The translations under genes were made by a program, and so were the position numbers. DNA of 64,000 nt from Radiobacillus kanasensis. Its GTDB lineage: Bacteria > Bacillota > Bacilli > Bacillales > Amphibacillaceae. Positions within the stretch are counted from its first letter, which is position 1. The number at the start of each line of letters is the position of its first letter. The stretch lies in NCBI RefSeq assembly GCF_021049245.1, contig NZ_CP088020.1:2238001-2302000 (forward strand), written 5' to 3'. Shown piece after piece: positions 1 through 8,722 of the stretch. The notes under the pieces were generated by a model that was given only the letters and a program-made list of their open reading frames with translations, made no database searches and was not told the origin of the DNA.

Positions 1-19
1 CCGATGTTAGTTGTTTCAT
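1..19 (-). CDS. alaS: Alanyl-tRNA synthetase, first six codons only (gene runs off the left edge)
   Basis: The reverse strand begins with ATG and reads MKQLTS before the window ends, which matches the usual AlaRS N-terminus (MKxLTSxEIR). An AAGGAG ribosome site lies about 9 bases upstream, and a complete T-box leader with an alanine specifier codon precedes it. AlaRS charges tRNA-Ala. Six residues alone would not identify the gene; the T-box specifier and the neighbours (AI-2E transporter, recD2, mnmA, as around B. subtilis alaS) carry the call. Confidence 0.8.
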
Positions 20-302
20 GGCTTCCATCTCCTTTTTCATTTGGTCAGAAAAAAACTCCCGTCGCTGCTATACTTAGCAGGGACGAGAGTTTAATCGCGG
101 TACCACCCTGATTATGAATACAAACGTGTATCCATCACCTTATCACAATAACGGCGTGTACCGGCAATTATTAATCGCACTCCAATCTAGCTTCCATAGC
201 TCTTGCTTCGAATTCCTTTCAGCCTCGGGACATTCTCTCTTTTCAAGCAGAATTCTACGTACTCATGATCTTCGACGTTTTTCATTCTTAGTACTGTTGA
301 TA
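20..302 (-). promoter_or_regulatory. T-box riboswitch leader of alaS, Ala specifier GCU
   Basis: Seen on the minus strand: the conserved T-box bulge AGGGTGGTACCGCG (94-109), then a terminator helix whose arms are ACTCTCGTCCCTGCT and AGCAGCGACGGGAGT followed by seven T (about 48-92). In Stem I a CAUGAGUA strand faces GAGCUAUG, which puts GCU (200-198) at the specifier position. GCU is an alanine codon, so uncharged tRNA-Ala is expected to favour antitermination of alaS. The class is established; the specifier placement is my own pairing of the Stem I arms. Confidence 0.93.
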
Positions 303-308
303 TGCGAT

Positions 309-337
309 ATTATAGAGAAACTACCGAAAGATGTCAA
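309..337 (-). promoter_or_regulatory. Sigma-A promoter of alaS leader
   Basis: TTGACA (337-332) and TATAAT (314-309) are separated by exactly 17 bases, a perfect match to the housekeeping consensus. The predicted transcript start near 302 opens the T-box leader. The TGA stop of the upstream AI-2E transporter gene is contained inside the TTGACA hexamer. Confidence 0.9.
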
Positions 338-1461
338 CGGGTAGCCTTTAATGCATTCCAATGATGGAAAAAGACATTTAGGACTGTTAAAACGGGAACA
401 GCCAAAATCATTCCCATAATTCCACCTAATTCTCCCCCTACTAAAAGCGCTAAAATGATAAGAAGAGGATGGATATGTACACTTTTCCCGACGATTAATG
501 GAGATAATAAGTTCCCTTCAATTATTTGTACAACAAAAACTGATATGATCACATAGACAACCATTTTGGTGGACATAGTGAATGCAATAATCACCGCTGG
601 TACAGCACCTAATATGGGACCAAAGTAAGGAATAAGATTGGTAATCCCCATTATAATAGAAAACAGTAGTGGATACCTCATTCCAATCAGCCATAATAAT
701 AGAAAGCTGGTTAGTCCGACAAATAAACAGACTAGTAATTGTCCTCTTATGTAATCCCCTAAGCTTTTTTCAATGTCACTAAATAACTGTTTGCTTTCTA
801 TACGATACTTTTTCGGACTGAGCTTCCACATTACTCGCTTTATAAGTATAAAATCCTTCAACATATAAAACACAATAACCGGAATCACCGCTACGATTAT
901 TACAACATCCATGACTTTCGTTAAATCTTTCACTGCATTCGTCAACACGTTTGCAAGCCAGTTTTCCGCTTCTAGAAGGATGACATCCATCTTGTCATGC
1001 ACCTTTTCCGGTAGAAAGGAAGTTTTTTCATACATCTCATAAATAATGTTGCGATACTGATCCATGAAAACTGGTAAATTGTTCTTTAAATCATTTAGTT
1101 GCTGTAACACGACTGGATAGGTCTCATAAAGTAAATAACCAAGTCCACCAAAGAAAATGCTGTAGATAAGCACTATGGCCAACCATCTTGGATATTTTAA
1201 ATCATGCAGTTTTTCAATTAAGGGATGCAATAGAAAAGCAATTAAACCCGCTATGAAGAACGGTGTAAGAATCCTAATGATGATTGCAAGGAACGCTTCA
1301 TATAACGGAAAAAGCTTCGTTAATAAATAGATAAAAAGAACGAGTAATATCGCTATGATAATATTATAAAGAACTTTGAGTTGTTTTTCCGAGGTAAACA
1401 AACTGCTTCCCTCCATTCGATGCTTGCAAATGAAAACCCTTGTCGTCTCAGGGCATGACAA
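334..1461 (-). CDS. AI-2E family transporter / PerM-type membrane protein (YrrI-like)
   Basis: A 375-residue integral membrane protein. Hydrophobic segments lie near residues 30-55, 60-85, 90-110, 185-205 and 240-350, and the family-typical run GITNLIPYFGPILGA is near residue 275. AI-2E/PerM-family proteins are eight-helix permeases; members have been linked to autoinducer export or Na+/H+ antiport, but the substrate cannot be inferred here. The start is uncertain. TTG at 1461 has AAAGGAG five bases upstream, while ATG at 1416 (360 aa) begins closer to the conserved region but has no visible ribosome site. B. subtilis has yrrI at the same place, next to alaS. Confidence 0.88.
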   Translation of the reverse strand: MSCPETTRVFICKHRMEGSSLFTSEKQLKVLYNIIIAILLVLFIYLLTKLFPLYEAFLAIIIRILTPFFIAGLIAFLLHPLIEKLHDLKYPRWLAIVLIYSIFFGGLGYLLYETYPVVLQQLNDLKNNLPVFMDQYRNIIYEMYEKTSFLPEKVHDKMDVILLEAENWLANVLTNAVKDLTKVMDVVIIVAVIPVIVFYMLKDFILIKRVMWKLSPKKYRIESKQLFSDIEKSLGDYIRGQLLVCLFVGLTSFLLLWLIGMRYPLLFSIIMGITNLIPYFGPILGAVPAVIIAFTMSTKMVVYVIISVFVVQIIEGNLLSPLIVGKSVHIHPLLIILALLVGGELGGIMGMILAVPVLTVLNVFFHHWNALKATR

Positions 1462-1498
1462 GGGGGCTCCTTTCTAGCATTCTAGTTGTTTTCCTTAT

Positions 1499-1687
1499 TT
1501 ACATTTGGAGCTTTCTTTCATCTTCTGAAAATAAATCATTTAAAGAGCTTAAGGAACCATCTGCCTCAACTTGATGAACGTCCAGTACTTCATTTTCTAA
1601 AGAAAGTTCAATAAAACAGTTCCAGCAATAGTATTGTTGGTTCCCAATTTTTCCGATATTTTTCCCTTTACAATTCGGACAATGCAT
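1499..1687 (-). CDS. Small zinc-ribbon protein, function unknown
   Basis: A 62-residue protein starting MHCPNCKGKNIGKIG and containing CPNC near residue 3 and CWNC near residue 21, the four-cysteine pattern of a zinc ribbon. The C-terminal part is acidic. I chose the ATG at 1687 because AAGGAG lies about 10 bases upstream; the frame is open further upstream to a GTG at 1777 but that stretch has no ribosome site and no conserved look. It lies between recD2 and the AI-2E transporter in the same direction. The zinc ribbon suggests nucleic-acid or protein binding, which is inference only. Confidence 0.7.
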   Translation of the reverse strand: MHCPNCKGKNIGKIGNQQYYCWNCFIELSLENEVLDVHQVEADGSLSSLNDLFSEDERKLQM

Positions 1688-1810
1688 ATAGCAGTCACTC
1701 CTTGATGTTTCAATTGTTACTACCATAATGTCCAAAAAATAGATTCTTATACTTGTGAATTGAGCGGTGCCTGTCACTACCTGGATTTCGTCGAAAAAAG
1801 CCGAACAAAA

Positions 1811-1837
1811 GAAAAACTAGAGACAGCTGCCTCTAGT
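1811..1837 (-). terminator. Terminator after recD2
   Basis: Arms ACTAGAG and CTCTAGT enclose GCAGCTGT and are followed by TTTTTC on the minus strand. The stem begins at the recD2 stop codon, so the recD2 message probably ends here. Confidence 0.8.
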
Positions 1838-4152
1838 TATAAAAAGTCGTATGGGGATATTTCTTCATTTTCCTCTTCCACTTGTTCTTTTACCTTTTGA
1901 TCCAACTGAAAGATTTCTTGTAAGAAAGATACTAGGGACGTATATCTCATATTCGTATCCTCTTCTTTTATCCCTTGCAAGAAAGAATGCTTGTCTCCGC
2001 AAATGATCAATGAGTTTTTACTTCGAGTAATCGCGGTATATAACAAATTTTTTCGTAACATACGACGATAGCTCGGGACCACTGGTAATACTACGATTTG
2101 AAACTCGCTACCTTGTGACTTATGAATCGACGTGCAGTAGGCGTGCGTGATATGATTCAAATCTTTTTTTAGATACAAAACTTCTTTTTCATCAAAAGAA
2201 ATAACGATTTGCTCGGTTTTATCTTCGGTTTCTGATTCTTTAAAGATCGCTACAATTTCGCCAATATCTCCATTAAAAACTCCATCCTCTGGTTGATTGA
2301 CGAGTTGAATCACTTTATCACCTGTTCGATACTCGACTTCTCCCCATTTAATGTGGCGCTTTTGCTGGTTTGGTGGGTTGACAATCATTTGGATTTGTTC
2401 GTTTATACGATGGATGCCTGCTTTGGTCTTATACATGGGAGCAAGAATTTGCAAATCTTTCATGTCGACCCCTTTTTCGTACGCCTTTTGCACGATTTGG
2501 TTAACGACATCCAACACTTGATGTTCGCCACATGGAATAAAATTAAAGTCTGCATCCTTCTGCAGAGAATCCAAATCACACGTGTTGTTCTTAATTTCAT
2601 GTGCGAGCTGAATGATTTTAGAACCTTCCTTCTGACGGTACACCTCGTCAAGTTGAACCGAGGGAATCTGCTTACTCGCTAATAAATCAGCGAGCACTTG
2701 TCCTGGACCAACCGATGGTAGTTGGTCTTCATCCCCAACAATGAGAACACGCATATCTTTCGGGATGGCTCGAAATAATTGATTCGCCAACCACGTATCC
2801 ACCATGGAAAACTCATCAATGACAATTAGCTTTCCGGATAATGGGTTATCGCTATCCTTTTCAAATGTTTCGTGACCGTTCCATCCGAGTAGTCGATGTA
2901 TCGTCATAGCAGGAAGGCCAGTCGACTCTGATAATCTTTTAGCTGCACGACCGGTAGGCGCAGTCAAAAGAAACGGAAATGTAAGCTCATTATCATAATC
3001 CTTAGGTTCTAAAGATAGATCATAGAGACCAGAGTAAGCATTAATGATTCCTTTTATAACCGTCGTTTTCCCTGTTCCTGGACCACCAGTTAGAATCATC
3101 ACTTTTGAATGTAAGGCTTGTTCAATCGCTTCAAATTGTTTTTTTCCATAGCTTAATGCCTCTTCTTCCTCCAAAGCCCCAATTATTTTTAATAATTCAG
3201 CAGTTGGAACTTCCTCTTCCGCCTTTTCACTCATTATTCGGTGGAGCTGTGAGCAAAAACCTGTTTCCGCGTAATAAAGACTTGGCAAGTAAGCTTTCGA
3301 GTCCTGTACAATAATCTTTTGATCTGTATTGAGAGTGATTACTTCTTTTGAAATCTCGTCAAACGTTACTTCCGAAACCCGTTGGTTAAGCAATTGTTCC
3401 ACACTACTCACCAAATCTTCCAACGGTAAATAAACATGACCACTAAACGTACTTTGATGGAGGACATAAATACAGCCTGCTTGAATTCTACTAGGATGGT
3501 TCTTCAAGATACCTTTTTTCGCTGCTACTTCGTCCGCTCGTTGAAATCCAAAACCTTCGATGTCAAATACAAACTGGTACGGGTCATTCTCCAATACTTC
3601 CAATGCTTTATCTTTATAAGCTTCATAAATCTTTTGTGCCATCTTCAAACCAAAACCATATTTCGATAGATTAACGACGATGTGTTCGAAGCCTTGATGT
3701 TCTTGCAAAGAGCGTCTTAGCTGTTCTGCTTGCTCCGATTTTAATCCCGGAACCTTTTTCAGAACAGATGCATCATTCATTATTTGGTTAATCGCGGTTT
3801 CTCCTAATATATCTACAATCTTTTGGGCTGTCTTTTTTCCGATCCCATAAAACAAATCACTAGATAAATAAGAAACGATACCATCTGTAGTTTCCGGAAT
3901 GAAACGCTCATAATGATGGACTTGATATTGCCTCCCAAAACGTTTATGGTTCTCAAATTCTCCTTGAAAAAGATAGATCTCCCCTGGATCAAGGCGGGTA
4001 AAATACCCTTTTACGACGAGTTCCTTTTCCTCGACCTCTTCGTCCGTCTCTAAAACCTTAATCCGGGCAATGGAAAAGTGTTCTTGTTCATTTGTAAAAA
4101 TGGTATGGATGAGTTCACCCTTTATGAACCCTTTTCTACTTTCCTTTTCCAT
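1837..4152 (-). CDS. recD2: ATP-dependent RecD2-type DNA helicase (SF1B)
   Basis: A 771-residue helicase of the RecD2/YrrC family, found in bacteria where RecD is not part of RecBCD. The N-terminal third has the OB-like and helix-hairpin-helix region (for example YGIGKKTAQKI near residue 100). Walker A GGPGTGKTT is near residues 355-363, Walker B VIDEFSMVD near 442, a helicase motif STAPTGRAA-like segment (LTAPTGRAAKRL) near 400, and the C-terminal motifs THAYCTSIHKSQGSEF and LYTAITRSKNSL near 670-710. It unwinds DNA 5' to 3' and acts in repair and replication-fork maintenance in relatives. The ATG has AAGGAG eight bases upstream. It follows the TPR gene by 14 bases, so the two are probably co-transcribed. 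Confidence 0.96.
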   Translation of the reverse strand: MEKESRKGFIKGELIHTIFTNEQEHFSIARIKVLETDEEVEEKELVVKGYFTRLDPGEIYLFQGEFENHKRFGRQYQVHHYERFIPETTDGIVSYLSSDLFYGIGKKTAQKIVDILGETAINQIMNDASVLKKVPGLKSEQAEQLRRSLQEHQGFEHIVVNLSKYGFGLKMAQKIYEAYKDKALEVLENDPYQFVFDIEGFGFQRADEVAAKKGILKNHPSRIQAGCIYVLHQSTFSGHVYLPLEDLVSSVEQLLNQRVSEVTFDEISKEVITLNTDQKIIVQDSKAYLPSLYYAETGFCSQLHRIMSEKAEEEVPTAELLKIIGALEEEEALSYGKKQFEAIEQALHSKVMILTGGPGTGKTTVIKGIINAYSGLYDLSLEPKDYDNELTFPFLLTAPTGRAAKRLSESTGLPAMTIHRLLGWNGHETFEKDSDNPLSGKLIVIDEFSMVDTWLANQLFRAIPKDMRVLIVGDEDQLPSVGPGQVLADLLASKQIPSVQLDEVYRQKEGSKIIQLAHEIKNNTCDLDSLQKDADFNFIPCGEHQVLDVVNQIVQKAYEKGVDMKDLQILAPMYKTKAGIHRINEQIQMIVNPPNQQKRHIKWGEVEYRTGDKVIQLVNQPEDGVFNGDIGEIVAIFKESETEDKTEQIVISFDEKEVLYLKKDLNHITHAYCTSIHKSQGSEFQIVVLPVVPSYRRMLRKNLLYTAITRSKNSLIICGDKHSFLQGIKEEDTNMRYTSLVSFLQEIFQLDQKVKEQVEEENEEISPYDFL

Positions 4153-4166
4153 TGTTCGAGCTCCTT

Positions 4167-4838
4167 TTATTCTTGGTTCTGGTTATTGTTCATTTCTTCA
4201 ATCTTTTCCTTTGCATGACTAGCTAAAAGGTGGTCAGGTTGAATGTCAAGCGCCTTTTTAAAATGGTCCATCGCGAGCTCCACATCATCTTTATAAAGAT
4301 ACGATACACCTAGATTGTAGTGGGTATCACTATGCCTCGGATTTATTTTCAATACTTGAAAGAAGACTTGCTGTGCTGTATCAATCTGATTCGTTTCCGC
4401 CAAGGATAGTCCATATTGGAACAACGCTACCTCATCTTCGGGATTTAGTTCAGTAGCTCGCTGGAAATAGGGAAGTGCGAGCTTTTGATGATCTAAGTTT
4501 TGTAACGATAAACCGATCATTACATAAACATCTGCTTCCTGAAGACCAAGCTGAATTGCTTTTTGGAATTGCTCTTGCGCCTTTTCAAATAACGATTTTT
4601 CGAAGTAGACATTTCCTAACCCGTAATAAGCAGTTGCTAGCTGATCATCTAATTCTATCGCTCGTAGGAAAAAACGCTCCGCTTTCTCTAATTCATTCAT
4701 ATGGAGTAACAAGTTCCCAAAGTTTATAAAACCTAGTGGATCCTTCGGGTTTTCTTCTATCGATTCATTAAACAGCTTTGCTGCTTCTTCAAAGTTTTGT
4801 TCTTGCATCTTCTTAATACCTTCATTTAACTTATCCAC
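4167..4838 (-). CDS. TPR-repeat protein (YrrB-like)
   Basis: A 223-residue soluble protein made almost entirely of tetratricopeptide repeats, with the typical spacing of A/G-x-x-x-F/Y pairs (for example AYYGLGNVYFEKSLFEKA and ALFQYGLSLAETNQIDTA); about five to six repeats fill residues 3-215. TPR domains bind partner proteins. B. subtilis yrrB sits at the same place between mnmA and recD2, where a role with the MnmA/cysteine desulfurase machinery has been suggested from context. Start is GTG at 4838 with GGAAGG about 6 bases upstream. It has no signal peptide or membrane segment. Confidence 0.88.
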   Translation of the reverse strand: MDKLNEGIKKMQEQNFEEAAKLFNESIEENPKDPLGFINFGNLLLHMNELEKAERFFLRAIELDDQLATAYYGLGNVYFEKSLFEKAQEQFQKAIQLGLQEADVYVMIGLSLQNLDHQKLALPYFQRATELNPEDEVALFQYGLSLAETNQIDTAQQVFFQVLKINPRHSDTHYNLGVSYLYKDDVELAMDHFKKALDIQPDHLLASHAKEKIEEMNNNQNQE

Positions 4839-4914
4839 TTAAAACCTTCCTTTTCTTATGTAAATGCATTCTGTCTATATTTCCATCTAACCATTTTAAT
4901 AGATTTCAAACAAG

Positions 4915-4940
4915 AGGGACAGACAAATTTGTCTGTCCCT
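4915..4940 (-). terminator. Palindromic terminator after mnmA
   Basis: A perfect 26-base palindrome with arms AGGGACAGACAAA, followed by TCTTGTTT on the minus strand. It lies between the mnmA stop and the TPR gene and would end or attenuate the mnmA transcript. The T-run is interrupted, so partial read-through is possible. Confidence 0.65.
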
Positions 4941-4947
4941 TTGTTCC

Positions 4948-6063
<1,116 letters not shown>

Positions 6064-6087
6064 TCATTCACCACCTATCTTGCTTTT

Positions 6088-7230
6088 TTATTTTGTCAGT
6101 CGATTCAATACTTTCGCAATTCGTACTGCCGCTTCTTTTACATTTTCCTCTGTATTCGCTAAACCAAAACTAAAACGTACCGAATTTTGAGTTCGTTCAT
6201 GGTTCGAGCCAAACATAGCTGATAAGACATGAGAAGGATCAACTGATCCAGCTGTGCATGCACTTCCACTAGAGGAGGCGATCCCTTCCAAATCAAAATT
6301 GGTTAATAGCGCTTCTACCTGTGTATGCGGGAAGCTCATATTTATAATGTTAGGAATAATATGGGCTTCGTCACCATTTATCGAAAACGAAATCTGATTT
6401 TCTTTTAACGTATCCATAAATATTTTTTTATATGAGCTATATTTGCCAGCTCTTTCTTCGCGCTCATGCTGGCTAATTTCAATTGCTTTTTGAAATCCTC
6501 TGATGCCAACTAAGTTTTCCGTACCAGGTCTTCGTTTTCGCTCTTGTTCGCCGCCATACTGCAAGTTGTCCATTTTGACTCCTTCTCGAACATAAAGAAA
6601 TCCGACTCCTTTAGGACCATTGATCTTATGGGAGGATACGGAAAGTAAATCAACATTCCACGCATCTACATCTATTTTCAATAACCCGTATGCTTGAACC
6701 GCATCAGTATGAAAATAGGCTTGATGGTGGTGCAAAAGTTCTCCAATCTCTTGGATTGGTTGAATGACACCAGTCTCATTATTTACTGCCATAATGGACA
6801 CTAGAACCGTATTATCCTTTAAGGAATCCTTTAAGTCTTCAAGACGAACACGTCCCGTTTCATCTACCTGTAAATAGGTAACGTCAAATCCCTTTCCTTC
6901 TAAATAATTAGCCGCATGTAGGGTTGCATGATGTTCAATCTGTGTCGTGATAATGTGATTCCCTCTTGCTTTATTCGCAAGGGCAGTTCCTATTAACGCT
7001 AAGTTATCGGATTCAGTTCCACCACTAGTAAACACAATGTCTTTTTCATTCGCACCAATACTAGAAGCTGCCAACTCTCGGGCTTCATCTAATAGATGTC
7101 TTGCTTTTCTACCAAAACGATGAATACTAGAAGGATTGCCAAATACATCCGTAACCGCCGACTGCATGTCGGCAATGACCTCGGGATGTACAGGAGTAGT
7201 TGCAGCATGATCTAAATATATGGGTTCCAT
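6088..7230 (-). CDS. Cysteine desulfurase dedicated to MnmA (YrvO/NifS family)
   Basis: A 380-residue class-V aminotransferase-fold enzyme using pyridoxal phosphate to remove sulfur from cysteine. The PLP lysine is Lys202 in SSHKINGPKG, the substrate-activating histidine is in TQIEHHATLH (about residue 100), and the persulfide cysteine is Cys325 in SSSGSACTAGSVDPSH. This position between cymR and mnmA is that of B. subtilis yrvO, which supplies sulfur for tRNA thiolation. The start ATG has AAGGAAG about 6 bases upstream. Confidence 0.93.
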   Translation of the reverse strand: MEPIYLDHAATTPVHPEVIADMQSAVTDVFGNPSSIHRFGRKARHLLDEARELAASSIGANEKDIVFTSGGTESDNLALIGTALANKARGNHIITTQIEHHATLHAANYLEGKGFDVTYLQVDETGRVRLEDLKDSLKDNTVLVSIMAVNNETGVIQPIQEIGELLHHHQAYFHTDAVQAYGLLKIDVDAWNVDLLSVSSHKINGPKGVGFLYVREGVKMDNLQYGGEQERKRRPGTENLVGIRGFQKAIEISQHEREERAGKYSSYKKIFMDTLKENQISFSINGDEAHIIPNIINMSFPHTQVEALLTNFDLEGIASSSGSACTAGSVDPSHVLSAMFGSNHERTQNSVRFSFGLANTEENVKEAAVRIAKVLNRLTK

Positions 7231-7258
7231 GCTTCGCTTCCTTTCTATCTAAACCAGA

Positions 7259-7678
7259 TTAAATATAAAACATGTAAGGCTCTTGACTTTCTCCATCTTC
7301 ATGCTTCATTAAATCTTCTAACGTTGTTGTATCTAATACATTTTTAACCGCATCTCTAATTCGTATCCACAAAGCTTGCTTAGCTGGTTCTTCATCCTCT
7401 ATCCCTTCAACAGGGGTAATTGGACCTTCTAATATCCGAATCACGTCACCAGCCGTAATTTGATCCGGTTCTTTTGCAAGCATATAACCACCGTAGGCAC
7501 CCCGAATACTTTTAACGAGCGAGGCGTTCCTTAATGGTGCGACTAATTGTTCCAAGTAGTGCTCCGATAAATGGTTTTCTCGTGCAATCGTTTTTAAGGA
7601 CACTGGTCCTTCGCCATAGCTTCGTGCTAGTTCAATCATGATGGTTAAGCCGTAACGTCCTTTGGTTGAGATTTTCAT
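7259..7678 (-). CDS. cymR: Rrf2-family cysteine metabolism repressor CymR
   Basis: A 139-residue winged-helix regulator beginning MKISTKGRYGLTIMIELA, as CymR does, with the recognition region ENHLSEHYLEQL near residues 40-51. It contains no cysteine, so it cannot bind an Fe-S cluster as IscR-type Rrf2 members do; this agrees with CymR, which senses through O-acetylserine-thiol-lyase CysK. CymR represses cysteine and methionine uptake and synthesis genes. ATG at 7678 was chosen over the upstream in-frame GTG because AGAGGTGA is correctly spaced. Its first 47 bases overlap the end of the YczE-type gene. Confidence 0.93.
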   Translation of the reverse strand: MKISTKGRYGLTIMIELARSYGEGPVSLKTIARENHLSEHYLEQLVAPLRNASLVKSIRGAYGGYMLAKEPDQITAGDVIRILEGPITPVEGIEDEEPAKQALWIRIRDAVKNVLDTTTLEDLMKHEDGESQEPYMFYI

Positions 7679-8315
7679 CTCGATCACCTCTTCTTATAAC
7701 AAAATCCAGTAATTGTTTTGAATGTGGAATCGCATACCCGACGATATTTCCCATGAATAATACGACTAAAATCGTGCCTATTCCGACAGGTCCACCTAAC
7801 AGAAATCCTGCAAGACAAACCACACATTCAATTCCATTTCTCACGCGAGATACCTTCCAGCCTGTAGCCTTATTAATCAATAGCATCACGCTATCCCGAG
7901 GTCCAGCACCTAAATTAGGAGCGACATAAATGCCAACGCCATAGGCGGAAATCAGAATCCCGAGAATAAAAACGATGACTTCCAACCAAAATAGTTCTAT
8001 ATTAGGAAGAAGCCAATTGAAAAAATCTATAAATAATCCTACTAGAATCATATTTAGAAACGTACCAATTTGAGGAAATGTCCGTGTAAACACACTCGTT
8101 ACCAATACAATCGTTAAACCTGCCAATATAGACCACAGGCCAATAGTAAGGCCAAAATGGAGGAACAATCCATAATGAAAAACATCCCATGGACTTATTC
8201 CTAAATCTTTTCCTTTAATAGTTAAGGCAATGCCAAGTGCCAATAAGATAAGACCTCCAACAAAGAACATCCATCTTATCCACGTTTCCCCCTGCTGATT
8301 TCTTTTCTCTGTCAC
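7632..8315 (-). CDS. YczE/YitT-type integral membrane protein
   Basis: About 227 residues with five to six hydrophobic segments and the family-like sequence KGKDLGISPWDVFHYGL after the first membrane helix, and LGAGPRDSVMLLIN later. Family members such as B. subtilis YczE are uncharacterised; YczE has been linked to post-translational activation of a lipopeptide/polyketide synthase. The start is not certain: GTG at 8315 has AAGAAGG about 6 bases upstream, whereas ATG at 8336 and 8321 lack well-spaced sites. The C-terminus extends 47 bases into cymR in a different frame, so translation of the two is probably coupled. Confidence 0.8.
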   Translation of the reverse strand: MTEKRNQQGETWIRWMFFVGGLILLALGIALTIKGKDLGISPWDVFHYGLFLHFGLTIGLWSILAGLTIVLVTSVFTRTFPQIGTFLNMILVGLFIDFFNWLLPNIELFWLEVIVFILGILISAYGVGIYVAPNLGAGPRDSVMLLINKATGWKVSRVRNGIECVVCLAGFLLGGPVGIGTILVVLFMGNIVGYAIPHSKQLLDFVIRRGDRDENLNQRTLRLNHHD

Positions 8316-8439
8316 TTTCATCCTTCTTTTTCTCATCTATATTTGCCAGAAACCCGGGCAAAATGATAACAAACGTAATTATAGCACGAATACCCTCTTT
8401 CTTGCATTTTTAATGCGTTATACTTAGTCTAAAAGTGCG

Positions 8440-8672
8440 TGTTCAAAAAGGAGGATAAAAAGCGCAAAGAAATTCAAGGCGGCGCCGCTTCGAGTACCGG
8501 AATGTATGATTATGGATACATGAGGAAGGCCACTACTGCGAATTAACTTCCTTGCTGCCTTGCACCGAGGAATTTCACTTCCTCGATAGTTCTAGAAGAC
8601 GCAGGTGCACCTGTTTTTGAGAAGCAAGCCAACGCAGAAGTTCAAAGCGATTTTTACCGGACTTTTTGAACA
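8440..8672. repeat. Repeat family A, copy 1 (MITE-like, long form)
   Basis: A non-coding element of about 233 bases with imperfect terminal inverted repeats: TGTTCAAAAAG...TAAAAAGCG at the left and the complement of CGATTTTTA...CTTTTTGAACA at the right. A second copy in the same orientation lies at 37111-37256. The first about 80 and last about 65 bases of the two match closely, but this copy has about 90 extra bases in the middle. It fills most of the gap between the divergent YczE-type gene and rarA. No ORF is apparent. It looks like a miniature inverted-repeat transposable element; similar sequences are, from memory, common in Bacillaceae. Confidence 0.8.
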
Positions 8673-8722
8673 TCCTCTAAAAAAAGAATAGATAATGCAC
8701 TTGAATTACAAAGGGGAAATGC

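Noticed and set aside
114..344. 76-codon plus-strand ORF across the alaS leader
   Set aside because: It is antisense to the T-box leader and promoter and has no ribosome site.
1688..1777. N-terminal extension of the zinc-ribbon protein from GTG 1777
   Set aside because: No ribosome site, no conserved features; the internal ATG has AAGGAG at the right distance.
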